Assembly: GCF_002776525.5 (NCBI RefSeq)
Contig: NC_045448.1
Coordinates: 108,053,544 to 108,117,543 of the forward strand
Source: Piliocolobus tephrosceles
Lineage: Eukaryota; Chordata; Mammalia; Primates; Cercopithecidae
DNA: 64,000 nucleotides
Reading direction: 5' to 3'
Positions 24,301-39,300 of this stretch are shown piece after piece. Position 1 is the first letter of the stretch, and every line of letters begins with the position of its first letter. The position numbers and the translations under genes are program-made. Below the pieces are notes generated by a model. The model ran no database searches. It had not been told where the DNA came from and worked only from the letters and a program-made list of their open reading frames with translations.

Positions 24301-27300
24301 TCTTACAGTTTACTTTTTTCACTCAATTATAGGTCTTGGAAATCATTCCACATCAGAACCTAGAGAGATACCTTGTTCTTTTGATTTAGTGCAGAGTGTT
24401 GCCTCTGCTGGAGACGCTGTGGTTCATTTAACCAGTCCATAATTGCTGGACATTTGGATTAGTTGCATTTCTTCTCTTTGCAAATAATGTTTCAGTGGAC
24501 GTCCTTGTCCAAGCATCCATATGCCTTGTACCTATATGTGAGTGTTTCTCTAGGTAATACCATGAAGTATGTTTAAAATTTTGATTGTGCCAAGTGGCCT
24601 ACCACGTTAATAATGTTAGCTTAAGCTCCAGTGAACAGTGTGTCATCATTATCTGTACATGCATTGCCTGACATTTTAACACTTGAAAAATGAGTACTTT
24701 AAAAAATTATTATTTATATTTTTAAACCTTCAGGGCATTACGGTTTTCTGTGGCCTGGTCTGAATGTCCCTCTTATGAAAAATGGAGCAGTGCAGACCAT
24801 TGCCCAAAGAAACAAGGAAGAGCAGAAGAAGGTGGAGGCCGACATGATCCAGCAGAGAGAAGAGTGGGACCGAAGGAAGAAGATAAAAGTTAAACACGAG
24901 CGAGGATGGAGTGGAAACTCCTGGGGAGGCGTCAGTCTTGGCCCCCCTGACCCTGGCCCCAATGGAGGTAGCAGACTCCTGGTTTTGTTTGCCTTTGTGA
25001 CAGAGAGTACTTGTAGTTTAGAATTTCCTTGAAATGGTGTTATTACTTGTCTGTTCATACTGCCTTTTTCCAAAAAAGATTTGCGCATCTTGGAAATAAC
25101 GTATCACGTTAATATCCCAACTGTATTTTGTGGAGTGCAGAACTATTCCACTAACAGGATAGAAAGCACTGGGTTCCTGGTGTTTATCGTGTACCTTCTC
25201 AGACCCTTAAATGCGGGGATGTGCACTGTGGACCTGCAGGAGCTGCTGTAGGATACACTGTTTCCAAAACACAGGTGGCCACAGGGGCGTCAGTGGAGCA
25301 GCGTGGCTTGGGAATGCTGTTTCTGTCCTAGAAATCAGGAAAGCAGATAGTTGTCACGTTAGCCCTGTAAAAGCACACATGAAGCAAACATTGAAAATGC
25401 TTAGGCCAAATTTGAAAACAAAGTTTCCCTCCGCCGTCCTTGAGTGTGTAAAGCAGCAAACATCATCCAAGAGACGTGTTCTTGTCAATGAGTGGGAGAA
25501 GAAGAAACAGGTAAGAGTTTCGCTGCTTTCTTAAGAAGTTTGGCTTAAAGAGGAGGGGAGAGATTGAAACTGAGAGATTCCAAGGACCATGCTTAGAACT
25601 GATCAGAATGCTTCAGTCAGGAGGATGAAGGTATGGGCGGGAGAGAACAAAATCCGTGAACCAAGTCCCTAACGACGGCCCAGATCCGGAGTCTGGAGAA
25701 ATGGCTTCACTTGTTCGCAGAAGGAAGGGCAGGGCACAGGATCAGGTGAGCCCATGGGGTTGTAGTGGAAAGGTAGGCGGGGGTGTTGCGTGGTGTGGCC
25801 GCAGCGGGTCTGTAAGGAAGAGGTGGAATCGTCTGCGGAGAGTGACGTGGAACATGGATGAATTTGGCCTCCAGATTGTTTCGTTATGAAAACGTAGAAT
25901 ATCTGAAACTGGCTTCAAAATTATCCAACGGAGTGAGGATAGAAGGAAAGAAGATTGGCTGTGAGTTGGTGCGTGTTGAAGCTGACTAATGTATACGTAA
26001 AGCGTTCTGCTGTTCTATTTTTGTTTGATTGAAATTGTCTGTGATAAAAATATTTAAAAAATAAAAGCATGTAGAGAGTCTCTGAAACGGCTGCGGTGGG
26101 GAACGGAGAGAGACCTAATCGAAAGTACATAAAGGGCCAGCTGGCAGCAGGGAGGACTTGGTGGAATTGGAGTCCATGGATTTTTAGCGGGCCCTGTGTG
26201 TGCATACTTTGACTTCTTTCCAGCAGCACCTAGCAGGTCAGGAGTGGCCAGAGAGCTGCATGGATTCAGGCCTGGCTAGTGTGGTGGAGAGAGCAAAGGG
26301 TGAAGGAGTTGAGGGCATCACAAGGTCTGGTGGAAATGATGGACTGTGGTGTCTTGGTCGAGGGGGAGAGGCCGTGAAGATGGAGGAAAGCAGAAGGGAG
26401 AGCAGGGATCCAGGGTCTGGAGGGGCCAGGAACTGATGAGGGGGAGTTGGACGGGGAGCAGGATGCAGGTGGCGAGATCAGTGACTGAGTTATGAACTTA
26501 CTGGTGGAGTGGTCTCTAGTGATGAGGGGCGACTGGGGCATGGCCTTCAGAGTGGGACCAAAAGATCTGAGATTCTTTCTCCCTGAAAGGTCTGTGATGG
26601 TGCCTGTGTTGAAAATGCTTTCCTGTTAAGTTGTGTACACACATTTCATCTGTATCCCTGTTTCTTTTCTCCCTACAGAAACATACGAGGATTTTGATAC
26701 CAGGATACTTGAGGTAGGCATGCAGAGTTAAATACGTGGTTAAGCCTTTGGAGAGGTTGGGGTGGGTGGGGCAGGGACAGGGAAAGAGGAATTGTAAGGG
26801 AAGGCCTTGGATGCGTGACTATCTCTGACACACAGATGATCTGGGTAAGGAAATTATGCAACGTTAATTTCAGTTACTTGACACTGGCTCTTCTGACTAC
26901 TACCCTCTTTCTGGGGGGCTACCATTGAGGTCTCATGTTAGGGTGGTATCGTGAACTACAGAATTTGAAGATGAGGTTTAAATTTTCTCCTTCCTAAGGC
27001 TGAAGTAGCTTTGGGAGTCTGTGTTTGAATATAAACCAGCTGTATCCAGCACTCTGTGCGGGAAGCTGGGATTGCGGGGAGCCCTGGGCAGGGTGGAAAG
27101 CCTGGAGTTGTGGTGCATGTCTGGTTCTTGATGGGGAAATGGTCTCTGGGTTGCTCACGGGCCCTTGAAACTGAAGCCTGTGTCAGGTAAGCTATTGTTA
27201 CTCTCCGGAGCATTCTCTAAAATCGTCATCTTCCCTTTGAGCTGGCACTGAACACTCAATGTTAAATGCTATGTGGAATAGTCATTGATTAAGTGTGTGA

Positions 27301-30300
27301 TTGAGCCTCTGATTATCTGTATTGTTTCCTCAATATCAATTGCATTGTAGGATTTAAAATGTTAACACATATTATGTCTTTGGTATTCCCACTTACAGCT
27401 TTTGGAAGTTAATCTCTTTGAAGAATTCGTATATATGTGGGTGATTTTCTATAAGATCCATGGAGGTGGATTCAAGCTCCCTTTTCTTTTAACCCCGTTT
27501 TATGGGATAAGAGACAGCTATGCACCGGAGAGTCAGCTGCCACCTAAGCAGTTTAGTTAACAGTTCAGTAGTTCCTGGCCTTTTTCGTGGGGAACGGAGT
27601 CTGGCTCTTGTCACCCAGGCTGGAGTGTAGTGGCGCGATCTCAGCTCACTGCAAGCTCCACCTCCCAGGTTCACACCATTCTTCTGCCTCAGCCTCCCAA
27701 GCAGCTGGGACTACAGGCTCCCGCCACCATGCCTGGCTAATTTTTTTTGTTTTTTTTTTTTTTGAGATGGAGTCTCGCTCTGTCGCCCAGGCTGGAGTGC
27801 AGTGGCCGGATCTCAGCTCACTGCAAGCTCCACCTCCCGGGTTTATACCATTCTCCTGCCTCAGCCTCCCGGGTAGCTGGGACTAAAGGCGCCCGCCACC
27901 TCGCCCTGCTAGTTTTTTTGTGATTTTTAGTAGAGACGGGGTTTCACCGTGTTAGCCAGGATGGTCTTGATCTCCTAACCTAGTGATCCGCCCGTCTCGG
28001 CCTCCCAAAGTGCTGGGATTACAGGCTTGAGCCACTGCGCCCGGCCAATTTTTTGTGTTTTTAGTAGAGACGGGGTTTCACCGTGTTAGCCAGGATGGTC
28101 TCTATCTCCTAACTTAGTGATCCGCCCGCCTCAGCTTCCCAAAGTGCTGGGATTACAAGTGTGAGCCACCGCGCCCGGCTGTTCCTGGCCTTTTAAATAC
28201 ACAGAAAAAAATACATGGAATAAGCAGGTATTTCCAAATATGGTAATCCTTAGCATAGATGCCAGTCCTGTGCTTGTTATGTCTATACACTGCACGTCAT
28301 AATTTCTAAGGTGTATATTTTCCTCACATTTTATCATCTCTGACATTGGAATGCATCTTACAATCAGTGATAAATTACATCAAAGTTTGATAGCAACTTT
28401 TTTCTTTCTTGTGATACATTCATTGAGATAGGGTATATCGAGATATGTAATGTCAAATACCCTTAAAGGTTTTCTCAGTTGAAGCTTCTGATAAGCCTGT
28501 GAAATGAAGAGAAAGTCTCGTTTCTGTTTTCTTCCTGAAACAGTCCAGGAGGAGGTTCCATCTGGAGAAAGACTGCTGCTTGTGCTCAGGAGCTGGAGGA
28601 TGGTGCGCCTGTGTCTGTGTGCACCTGTTCACTGTGTATGCCTGCAAGGAAGGCGGCTTCCTCCATTTCCCTCTTTCAGATTTTCTTAATGTGCAATATT
28701 TATGAGACATTTTGCCTTCTAGGTAAGAAATGTTTTCAATATGACAGCGAAAGAGGGAAGAAAGAAATCAGTCCGTGTCCTGGTGGCTGTGGGGAACGGA
28801 AAAGGAGCTGCAGGTGAATGGGGAGTGGTGGCTCCACAGTGGCAGTGGTGTGCAGGGACAGGCTTGGCACCGGGCCGTGCTGTGGAGCCCATGGGCTCAT
28901 GCTGCTGGCCAGGCTTTTTCTGCTGATTAAACCTTTTAGTGGTTTGAGTTCACAAAGCTTGTGGTAAGCCCATGACTTCCCCTAGAAAAGAGAGAATAGA
29001 CTCTACTATACTTGCCTTTTCCTCTGAGGAAAAGGAATATTATAAAAGGCTGAAGACATTATTTTATTATGTATAATAGTGGAAAATTAGGGAGAAAAAC
29101 ACTAAATGTTCGATAGAGTCATGGATATAAAAACAGTGTAGCCATACAGTGTAATATTCTGTATCTGTTAAAGAATCATGGGAAATTACTTGTAATGCTA
29201 AGTTGAAAAAACACAAAAGCTTTATATAAGAGCATCAAATCCTAGTTTTTTTTTTTTTTTTTTTTTTAAGTATATTTATGTGCCAAGAAAAGACTGGAAA
29301 ACTATACGCTGTCAAGGTTAATAGTGTTTACTCCAGTTAGTAGGTTTGCTGATTTAAATTTTCTCCTATGTATAGTTACCATAGTGGACACTTGTTTTTG
29401 AAATGTATTCGTGTCTTTTGAAGGAAAGGAACACAGGAAAGTGGCCTAGTTAGCCCATACTTAAGTAATGCATGTATATAGTATGTGGCCAAAGGAAACC
29501 AAGCCTTACAGCTACTTTTGTAATTTTCCTAAATTTTATGTTCATATTATTATCACATATCTTTAAAAAATTTTACACAAAGGAATCACATTATAGCCAT
29601 CATTTTGCACCTTGATTTTCTTACATAGTAGTATATTCAGAGATATTAATACTCAGATTGACATAAACATTCTCCTTGATTCTTTGCACTGTTTGCAAAG
29701 TGTTCCATTGTCCATGGATAAGTTTTGTAACCTTTTCCCTGTTGCTGAATATTTATGTTGTTTCCAGAGTTTTACTAATTATAAAAAACAGTGTGGTTCA
29801 TGTATATGTAATTTGTTTTACTGCTGCAAGTATATCAATAGGGGAAACTTCTTGCGGTGAAATTGCTGCCACCAGGTTAGACGTATTTTAAGTGTTGATA
29901 AATATTGCTAGATTGCCTCCCCACAGAAGGTTACATCAACGTCTGTGTTCCTCTACACCATCTCACCCTTGCCGGCTTCGGGTGTCATCAGACCTTACTG
30001 ACTGTCAGTATGATCTGTGAAGCAAATCTCTCCGTTTTGACTTTTATTTTTTAAACTGAGAGCTTGAACAGCCTTTTACATGTGTATTGGCTGTTGTTAC
30101 TTCCTTTTTGAGATCTGTTGGTTTATGTGCTTTGCTCATTTTTCTATTGGGTGGTTATTATTTTCCTTATTGAATGGTATAAGCTCTTCGTGAGTTAAGG
30201 ACATTAGCCCTTTGTCAGTCAGATATTTTGACTTAGGTTTTAATTTTTTTCCACACAGAAGTTTTAAGCTCTGTGGCAAATGTATCAGTCTTGTATCACT

Positions 30301-33300
30301 ACTGGGTTGTAAATATTAGTTACCACTTCGGGTTTGTGTCTTGCTTAGAAAGCCTCATCTGAAGATTATAAGTGTTAGTAAGTTTCCCCGTATTTTCTTC
30401 TAGGACTCCATGGTTTAGTTTGTTTTGTTTAAACTAGGAACTGGCATTCGCAGCCTCTTTTGTCCCAGGGCTCAGAGGTCCCATGTGTCTTATGGAGCAG
30501 TATTGTTTTATGTTATTTTCCCATGTATAATTTAAAAACAAAATACGTTGTTCAAAACAAAATACAGTGGCAGCAAATAATGGCAGTATCTCTGTAAGTG
30601 CTGGTAAATTGTGTTTCATAGTGAAGTGTTCATAAACTAAAGAGTCATTAATTTGGTTTCCTGGTTAATTAAAATCTGAATTCCATTTGAAGTTCCATTG
30701 AAATCATGGTTTTACTCTCTAGCAGTGGGTGTTTTTTCCCACCCTTTCTGATATTTTTTCCTTCCTGAGACAGGGTCTTGCTGTGTCACCCAGCATGGAG
30801 TACAGTCGCACCGTCACGGCTCACTGCACTCTCAACCTTCTGAGCTCAAGTGATCCCGCGAGCTCAGCCTCTTGAGTAGCAAGGATTACAGGCACCTACC
30901 ACTATGCCTGGCTAATTTTTGTAGTTTTGGTAGAGACGGGGTCTCACTATGTTGCCCAGGCTCATTGTGAACTCCTGAGCTCAAGCAATTTGTCCATCTT
31001 GGCCTCCCAAAGTGCTGGGGTTATAGGCGTGAACCACCGCACCCGGCCCCTTTCTGATTATTTTAATCTATCTTCAAATGTCCAAAGTGATTTGCCTAAT
31101 TAATTTGGAACATATTTAGTTTTTTAAAAATTGAGTGTATTTTATCTAGCTGTTTTTAAAAGGCGGCATCTAACCTTGGATTTTATAAATACATCTAAAT
31201 TTGTTATTTCCAGGATGCTTCAAAACAGATCTCTGTAACCTCATGCTTTGTTATTGTTAGTTTTTTTGTTCTGGTTTTGTTTTGAGACAGGGTATTGCTC
31301 TATCTGGAGTGCAGTGGCGCAGTCATAGCTCACTGTACCCTCAAACTCCTAAACTCAAGTAATCCTCCCACCTCATCCTCCTGAGTATTTGGGACCACAG
31401 TCACGCACCAACATGCCTGGCAAATTTTTAAAATTTTGTTTTTAATAGAGACAGAGCATTGCTGTGTTGCTCAGGCTCGTCTCAAACTCCTGGGCTCAAG
31501 CGATCGTCCCACCTCAGGCTCCTAAAGTGCTGAGATTACGGATATGAGTCATCACACCAGCCTGTTACTGGTTTTGTATAGCAAGTCTTTTGTGGGTGGT
31601 AGAAAGATGAAGTGCTATGAAATATTGTAGGAGCAGAAACTTGACGTGGCGAAAACCACGTGGGCCAAATTTCTGTCTCTTTTCTTATTTTTGCTTTTTT
31701 GTTTAAAGGTTTTGCTCTTGGGAAAGCCACTGATCGGACGGACGCTTTCAGGAAAGTATGTGCGTTTTTTTCCTTTGTTGACACTCAGTAAAATATTAGT
31801 AAGTTATATGCTGGACACAGTGGGAACCACAAAGCAATAATAATTTGTCCCAGAACCTTCCCATGAGGCTTGCTGTCAAGAGTTAATTAGCTCGTAAAAA
31901 TCAGTTTCAGAAGTACTTATATTCCTTTGCACCATTTTTTTAAATCAGATTTTTAATTGCCTAGCCAAGTTATGAGACAACTGTGAAAGTTTGAACACTG
32001 ACAGAATGTTTGAAGATACTAAGGAATTGTTAATTTTTTTTTTTTTTTTTTGACACGTTGCCTCACTGTTGTCGCCCAGGCTGGGGTGCAATGGTGTGAT
32101 CTCAGCTCACTGCAACTTCCGCCTCCTGAGTTCAAGCGATTCTCCTGCCTCAACCTCCCAAGTAGCTGGGATTACAGGTGCCCACCACCAGGCCTGGCTA
32201 ATTTTTGTATTTTTGGTAGAGATGGGATTTCTCCATGTTGGTCAGACTGGTCTCGAACTCCTGACCTCGAGTGATTGGCCTGCCTCGGCCTCCCAAAGTG
32301 CTGGGATTATAGATGTGAGCCACCACGCCTAGCCAGGAATTATTGTTAATTTTTTTAGGGGTGATAGTGATATTGTGGTTAAGAGTTTTAAAAAATAAGT
32401 CTTTATATTTTAGAAGTATATACTAACCTTTTTGCATAAGTGAATTTTTAGTAATGAAACATTTTTAAAGGTATTTTTGGAATCCTTGAAAAGATGTGAA
32501 TTTCAACATTAGATTTAAGAAAAGCATTTTCCTTCTTTCAGGCAAAGAACAAAGCAGTTCACTATTTGCATTATATAGAACGATATGAAGACCATACAAG
32601 TGAGTGCTAACCTATTTTTTTTTTTAATTTGCAGGATTACATTTGTTAAAGTGTGTGTGGTAATATATCTCTATAAGTATCTTTGTGTTTCTCTCTTACT
32701 ACACTGTTACAAATATATGAAGTGTGAAAACAAATCTAAGAAGGTTACTAAAGTGAATGAAATCAGAGCTTACCATTTATCTTTGGTCAGTATGTGCTGG
32801 CTGTTGAGGCTGGTATAAATTGTTTTGCGATATTTGCAAAGGCTTATTAAAGCCACACACCTAATCCTTCCGTGTTTATGTTTTTACCCTCCAGTATTCC
32901 ATGATATTTCATTAAGATTTAGAAGGACGCATATCAAGATGAAGAAACAACCCAAAGGTAACTTTAAAACTCTTCCCATTTGTCGATGATAAAGCAGAGA
33001 AATTATAACAGGTCTATCCTCTCCTCTATTTTTGTTCATCTTTAGTTGAACTCATCTTGGAAACACCAAAATGTAAAGGTTTATGTTAGGTTTAAGAATG
33101 ATGAGGCTGTTGGAGAAATAAGAATAGTCAAGGCACACAGGCTCCTGTGAGCACAGGCCTGTTCCAGAAAAAATTTACGTGGGGAGAGCACATTGGAAAC
33201 AGGAAATAGCACCTGAGCGATTGGTAGGGTTTGGAGGAGGGGGAACCTGAGTTCCTCATAGGGAATTCATTGATGCATTTAGGTGTTTCTATTCTAGCTT

Positions 33301-36300
33301 ACTCAGGTCCAGGTGTTTACTGCTCATCACATTCTGATTGGATGCCTTCTGTGAGCTGGGTGCTGTGCTGGGCACTAGGGATGCTGCAGAGATGGCCTTT
33401 CCTGTTCTGTGGACAAGCAGGCAGGCAGGCAGAGTGCAACGTCATGGGCTAGGGCAGTCATGCCTAGTGGTCTCTGAGTGTAGGATTCTTGAACCTTCTG
33501 ATTTGCATTTTACTGATTATATAAAATCAGTAAAAAATGATTTTATATAACTTTTGGTATTTAAATCTCAAAAAGTTTGAGTCAGAAGAGATAAAACGTT
33601 AAATTTTCATATCAAAGCTTCTAATACAACTTTGCTAGAGCCATGGCTTGGAAATAAATCAGGAGAAAAAACCCTCAAATACAGAATCAGTTGTGTTAAT
33701 ACACCAGAACCTGCCTTCTGCTTTAAAGCCATCATTAATGATTTAAGTGCTGGATAAAACCCACATATTTTGTCTTTAGAAAAGGTGTTAAGTGGACTTC
33801 AAGGTTTAGATCTGTGCTGTCCCATACAGCATCCACTACTCACTAGCCAGCCTGGCTATTGAGCACTTAACATGTGGCTATTGAGATGTGCTCTAATTGT
33901 CAAATACACACCAGAATTCAAATACCTAGTACAAAACAAGAATATAAAATCTCAAAAATATTATTGCATTGATTACATTTTAAATGATAATGTTTAGACA
34001 TGTTGGGTTAATAAAACACGTCACTAGATAAACTTTTTAAAAAAAACTTGAAAAAATGTATCTATGAGAACATTTAAAATTATTATGGCTTCTGCTTATG
34101 GCTTGGATCATACTTATGTTGGGCAGCGTGGTTTAGACACATTTATATCTGAATGAGTTTTGAATGACTGCTACAATTTATATTTTAAAAATAATTTCTC
34201 TGGCAAGGTCCTCATATGTTTATGTATTATATTCATGTTTTCTTTTTTTTTGTACTTTAAGTTCTAGGGTACGTGTGCACAACGTGCAGGTTTGTTACAT
34301 AGGTATCCATGTGCCGTGTTGGTTGGCTGCACCCATTAACTCATCATTTACATTAGGTATATCTCCTAATGCTGCCCCTCCCCTATCCCCCCTCCCCACA
34401 ACAGGCCCCAGTTTGAGATGTTCTCCGCCCTGTGTCCAAGTGATCTCATTGTTCAGTTCTCACCTATGAGTGAGAACATGCGGTGTTTGGTTTTCTGTCC
34501 TTGCGATAGTTTGCTCAGAATGATGGTTTCTAGCTTCATCCATGTCCCTACAAAGGACATGAACTTACCCATTTTTATGGCTGCATAGTATTCCATGGTG
34601 AATATGTACCACATTTTCTTTCTTTTTTTTTTTTTTTTTGAGACGGAGTCTCGCTCTGTCGCCCAGGCTGGAGTGCATTGGCCCGATCTCAGCTCACTGC
34701 AAGCTCCTCCGCTCCCGGGTTCACGGCATTCTCCTGCCTCAGCCTCCCGAGTAGCTGGGACTACAGGCGCCCGCCACCTCGCCTGGCTAGTTTTTTGTAT
34801 TTTTTAGTAGAGACGAGGTTTCACCATGTTAGCCAGGATGGTCTCGATATCCTGACCTGTGATCCGCCCGTCTCGGCCTCCCAAAGTGCTGGGATTACAG
34901 GCTTGAGCCACCGCGCCCGGCCAGGTGCCACATTTTCTTAATCCGGTCTGTCATTGATGGACATTTGGGTTGGTTCCACGTCTTTGCTATTGTGAATAGT
35001 GCCGCAATAAACATACGTGTGCATGTTTATAGTAGCATGATTTATAATCCTTTGGGTATATACCCTGTAATGGGATGGCTGGGTCAAATGGTATTTCTAG
35101 TTCTAGATCCTTGAGGAATCACCACACTGTCTTCCACAATGGTTGAACTAGTTTACACCCCCACCAACAGTGTAAAAGTGTTCCTATTTCTCCACATCTT
35201 CTCCAGCACCTGTTGTTTCCTGACTCTTTAATGATCGCCATTCTAACTGGTGTGAGATGATATCTCATTGTGATTTTGATTTGCAAAACCAGTGATGATG
35301 AGCATTTTTTCATGTGTCTATTGGCTGCATAAATGTCTTCTTTGTCAAGTGTCTGTTCATATCCTTTGCCTACTTTTTGATATCGTAGTTTAATTTTTTT
35401 CTTGTAAATTTGTTTAAGTTCTTTGTAGATTCTGGATATTAGCCCTTTGTCAGATGGGTAGATTGCAAAAATTTTCTCCTGTTCTGTAGGTTGCCTGTTC
35501 ACTCTGATGGTAGTTTCTTTTGCCATGCGGAAGCTCTTTAGTTTAATTAGATCCCATTTGTCTATTTTGGCTTTTGTTGCCATTGCTTTTGGTGTTTTAG
35601 TCATGAAGTCCTTGCCCATGCCTATGACCTGAATGGTATTGCCTAGGTTTTCTTCTAGGGTTTTTATGGTTTTAGGTCTAACATTTAAGTCTTTAATCCA
35701 TCTTGAATTAATTTTTGTATAAGGTGTAAGGAAGGGATCCAGTTTCAGCTTTGTACATATGGCTAGCCAGTTTTCCCAGCACCATTTATTAAATAGAGAA
35801 TCCTTTCCCCATTTCTTGTTTTTGTCAGGTTTGTCAAAGATCCAATGGTTGTAGATGTGTGGTATTTCTGAGGCCTCTGTTCTATTCCGTTGGTCTGTAT
35901 CTCTGTTTTGGTACCAGTACCATGCTGTTTTGGTTACTGTAACCTTGTAGTGTAGTTTGAAGTCAGGTAGCATGATGACTCCAGCTTTGTTCTTTTTGCT
36001 AGGGATTGTCTTGGCAATGTGGGCTCTTTTTTGTTCCATATGAACTTTAAAGTAGTTTTTTCCAATTCTGTGAAGAAAGTCATTGGTAGCTTGACGGGGA
36101 TGGCATTGAATCTATAAATTACTTTGGGCAGCATGGCCATTTTCACGATGCTGATTCTTCCTATCCATGAGCACGGAATGTTCTTCCGTTTGTTTGTGTC
36201 CTCTTATTTTGTTGAGCAGTGGTTTGTAGTTCTCCTTGAAGAGGTCCTTCACATCTTTTGTAAGTTGGATTCCTAGGTATTTTATTCTCTTTGAAGCAAT

Positions 36301-39300
36301 TGTGAATGGGAGTTCACTCATGATTTGACTCTGTTTGTCTGTTATTGGTGTATAAGAATGCTTGTGATTTTTGCACATTGATTTTGTATCCTGAGACTTT
36401 GCTGAAGTTGCCTATCAGTTTAAGGAGATTTTGGGCTGAGATGATGAGGTTTTCTAAATATAAAATCATGTCATCTGCAAACAGGGACAATTTGACTTCC
36501 TGTTTTCCTAACTGAATACCCTTTATTTCTTTCTCCTGCCTGATTGGCCTAGCCAGAAGTTCCAACACTATGTTGAATAGAAGTAGTGAGAGAGGGCATC
36601 CCTGTCTTGTGCCAGTTTTCAAAGGGAATGCTTTCAGTTTTTGCCCATTCAGTATGATACTGGCTGTGGGTTTGTCCTAAACAGTTCTTACTATTTTGAG
36701 ATACGTTCCATCAATACCTAGTGTATTGAGAGTTTTTAGCATGAAGGGCTGTTGAGTTTTGTCAAAAAATCTGCATCTATTGAGATAATCATGTGGTTTT
36801 GAGATTTGGTTCTGTTTATATGCTGGATTACGTTTATTGATTTGCATATGTTGAACCAGTCTTGCATCCCAGGGATGAAGGTGACTTGATCATGTTGGAG
36901 AAACTTTTTGATGTGCTGCTGGATTTGGTTTGCCAGTATTTTATTGAGGATTTTCACATTGATATTCATCAGGGATATTGGTCTGAAATTCTCTTTTTTT
37001 GTTGTATCTCTGCCAGGCTTTGGTATCAGGATGCTGGCCTCATAAAATTTGTTAGGGAGGATTCCCTCTTTTTCTATTGATTGTAATAGTTTCAGAAGGA
37101 ATGGTACCAGCTCCTCTTTGTACCTCTGGTAGAATTCGGCTATGAATCTGTCTGGTCCTGGACTTTTTTTGGTTGTTAGACTGTTAATTATTACCTCAGT
37201 TTCAGAGCCTGTTATTGGTCTATTCAGCAATTTAGCTTCTTCCTGATTTAGTCTTGGGAGGGTGTATGTGTCCAGGAATTTATCCATTTCTTCTAGATTT
37301 TCTAGTTTGTGTAGAGGTGTTTATAGTATTCTCTGATGGTAGTTTTTATTTCTGTGGGATCGGTGGTGATTTTTTAATTGTGTCTATTTGATTCTTCTCT
37401 CTTCTTTATTAGTCTTGCTAGCGGTCTATCAATTTTGTTGATCTTTTCAAAAAACCAGCTCCTGGATTCATTGATTTTTTTGAAGGGTTTTTTGTGTCTT
37501 TGTCTCCTTCATTTCTGCTCTGATCTTAGTTATTTCTTGCCTTCTGCTAGCTTTTGAATGTGTTTGCTCTTGCTTCTCTAGTTCTTTTAATTGTGATGTT
37601 AGGGTGTTGATTTTAGATCTTTCCTCCTTTCTCTTGTGGGCATTTAGTGCTATGAATTTCCCTCTACACACTGCTTTAAATATGTGCCACAGATTCTGGT
37701 ATGTTGTATCTTTGTTCTCATTGGTTTCAAAGAACATCTTTATTTCTGCCTTCATTTCGTTATGTACCCAGTAGTCATTCAGGAGCAGGTTTTTCAGTTT
37801 CCATGTAGTTGTGTGGTTTTGAGTGAGTTTCTTAATCCTGAGTTCTAGTTTGATTGCTCTGTGGTCTGAGAGACAGTTTGTTATAATTTCTGTTCTTTTA
37901 CGTTTGCTGAGGAGTGCTTTACTTCCAATTATGTGGTCAGTTTTGGAGTAAGTGCAATGTGGTACTGAGAAGAATGTATATTCTGTTGATTTGGGGTGGA
38001 GAGTTCTGTAGATGTCTATTAGGTCTGCTTCCTGGATGTCCTTGGTAACCTTCTGTCTCGTTGATCTGTCTAATATTGACAGTGGGGTGTTAAAGTCTCC
38101 CATTATTATTATGTGGGAGTCTGAGTCTCTTTGATGGTCTCTGAGGGCTTGCTTTTTGAATCTGGGTGCTCCTGTATTGGGGGCATATATATTTAGGATA
38201 GTTAGCTCTTCTTGTTGAATTGATCCCTTTACCATTATGTAATGGCCTTCTTTGTCTGTTTTGATCTTTGTTTTTTTAAAGTCTATTTTATCAGAGACTA
38301 GGATTGTAACCCTTGCTTTTTTTTTTTTTTTTTTTTTGCTTTCCATTTGCTTGGTAGATCTTCCTCCATCCCTTTATTTTGAACCTATGTGTGTCTCTGC
38401 ATGTGAGATAGGTCTCCTGGATACAGCAAACTGATGGGTCTTGACTCTTTATCCAATTTGCTAGGCTGTGTCTTTTAATTGGGGCATTTAGCCCATTTAC
38501 ATTTAAGGTTAATATTGTTATGTATGAATTTGATCCTGTCATTATGATGTTAACTGGTTATTTTGCCAGTTAGTTGATGCAGTTTCTTCCTAACATTGAT
38601 GGTCTTTACAATTTGACATGTTTTTGCAGTGGCTGGTACCGGTTGTTCCTTTCCATGTTTAGTGCTTCCTTCAGGAGCTTTTGTAAGGCAATCCTGGTGG
38701 TGACAAAATCTCTCAGCATTTGCTTGTGTGTAAAGGATTTTATTTTTCCTTCACTTATAAAGCTTAGTTTGGCTGGATATGAAATTCTGGGTTGAAAAAT
38801 TCTTTTAAGAATGTTGAATATTGGCCCCCACTCTCTTCTGGCTTGTAGAGTTTCTGCTGAGAGATCTGCTGTTAGTCTGATGGGCTTCCCTTTGTGGGTA
38901 ACCTGACCTTTCTCTCTGGCTGCCCTTAATATTTTTTCCTTCATTTCCACCTTGGTGAATCTGACAATTATGTCTTGGGGTTCTCTTCTCGAGGAGTATC
39001 TTGGTGGCGTTCTCTGTATTTCCTGAATTTGGATGTTGGCCTGTCTTGCTAGGTTGGGGAAGTTCTCCTGGATAATATACTGAAGAGTGTTTTCCAGCTT
39101 GGTTCCATTCTCCCTGTCACTTTCAGGTACACCAATCAAATGTAGATTTGGTCTTTTTACATAGACCCACATTTCTTGGAGGCTTGTTCGTTTCTTTTTA
39201 CTCTTTTTTCTCTAAACTTCTCACTTCATTTCATTCATTTGATCTTTAATCACTGATACCCTTTCTTCCACTTGATCGAATCGGCTGCTGAAGCTTGTGG

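Noticed and set aside
24775..25032. Stand-alone 85-codon ORF
   Set aside because: It is MRPS5 exon 5 read through its splice donor.
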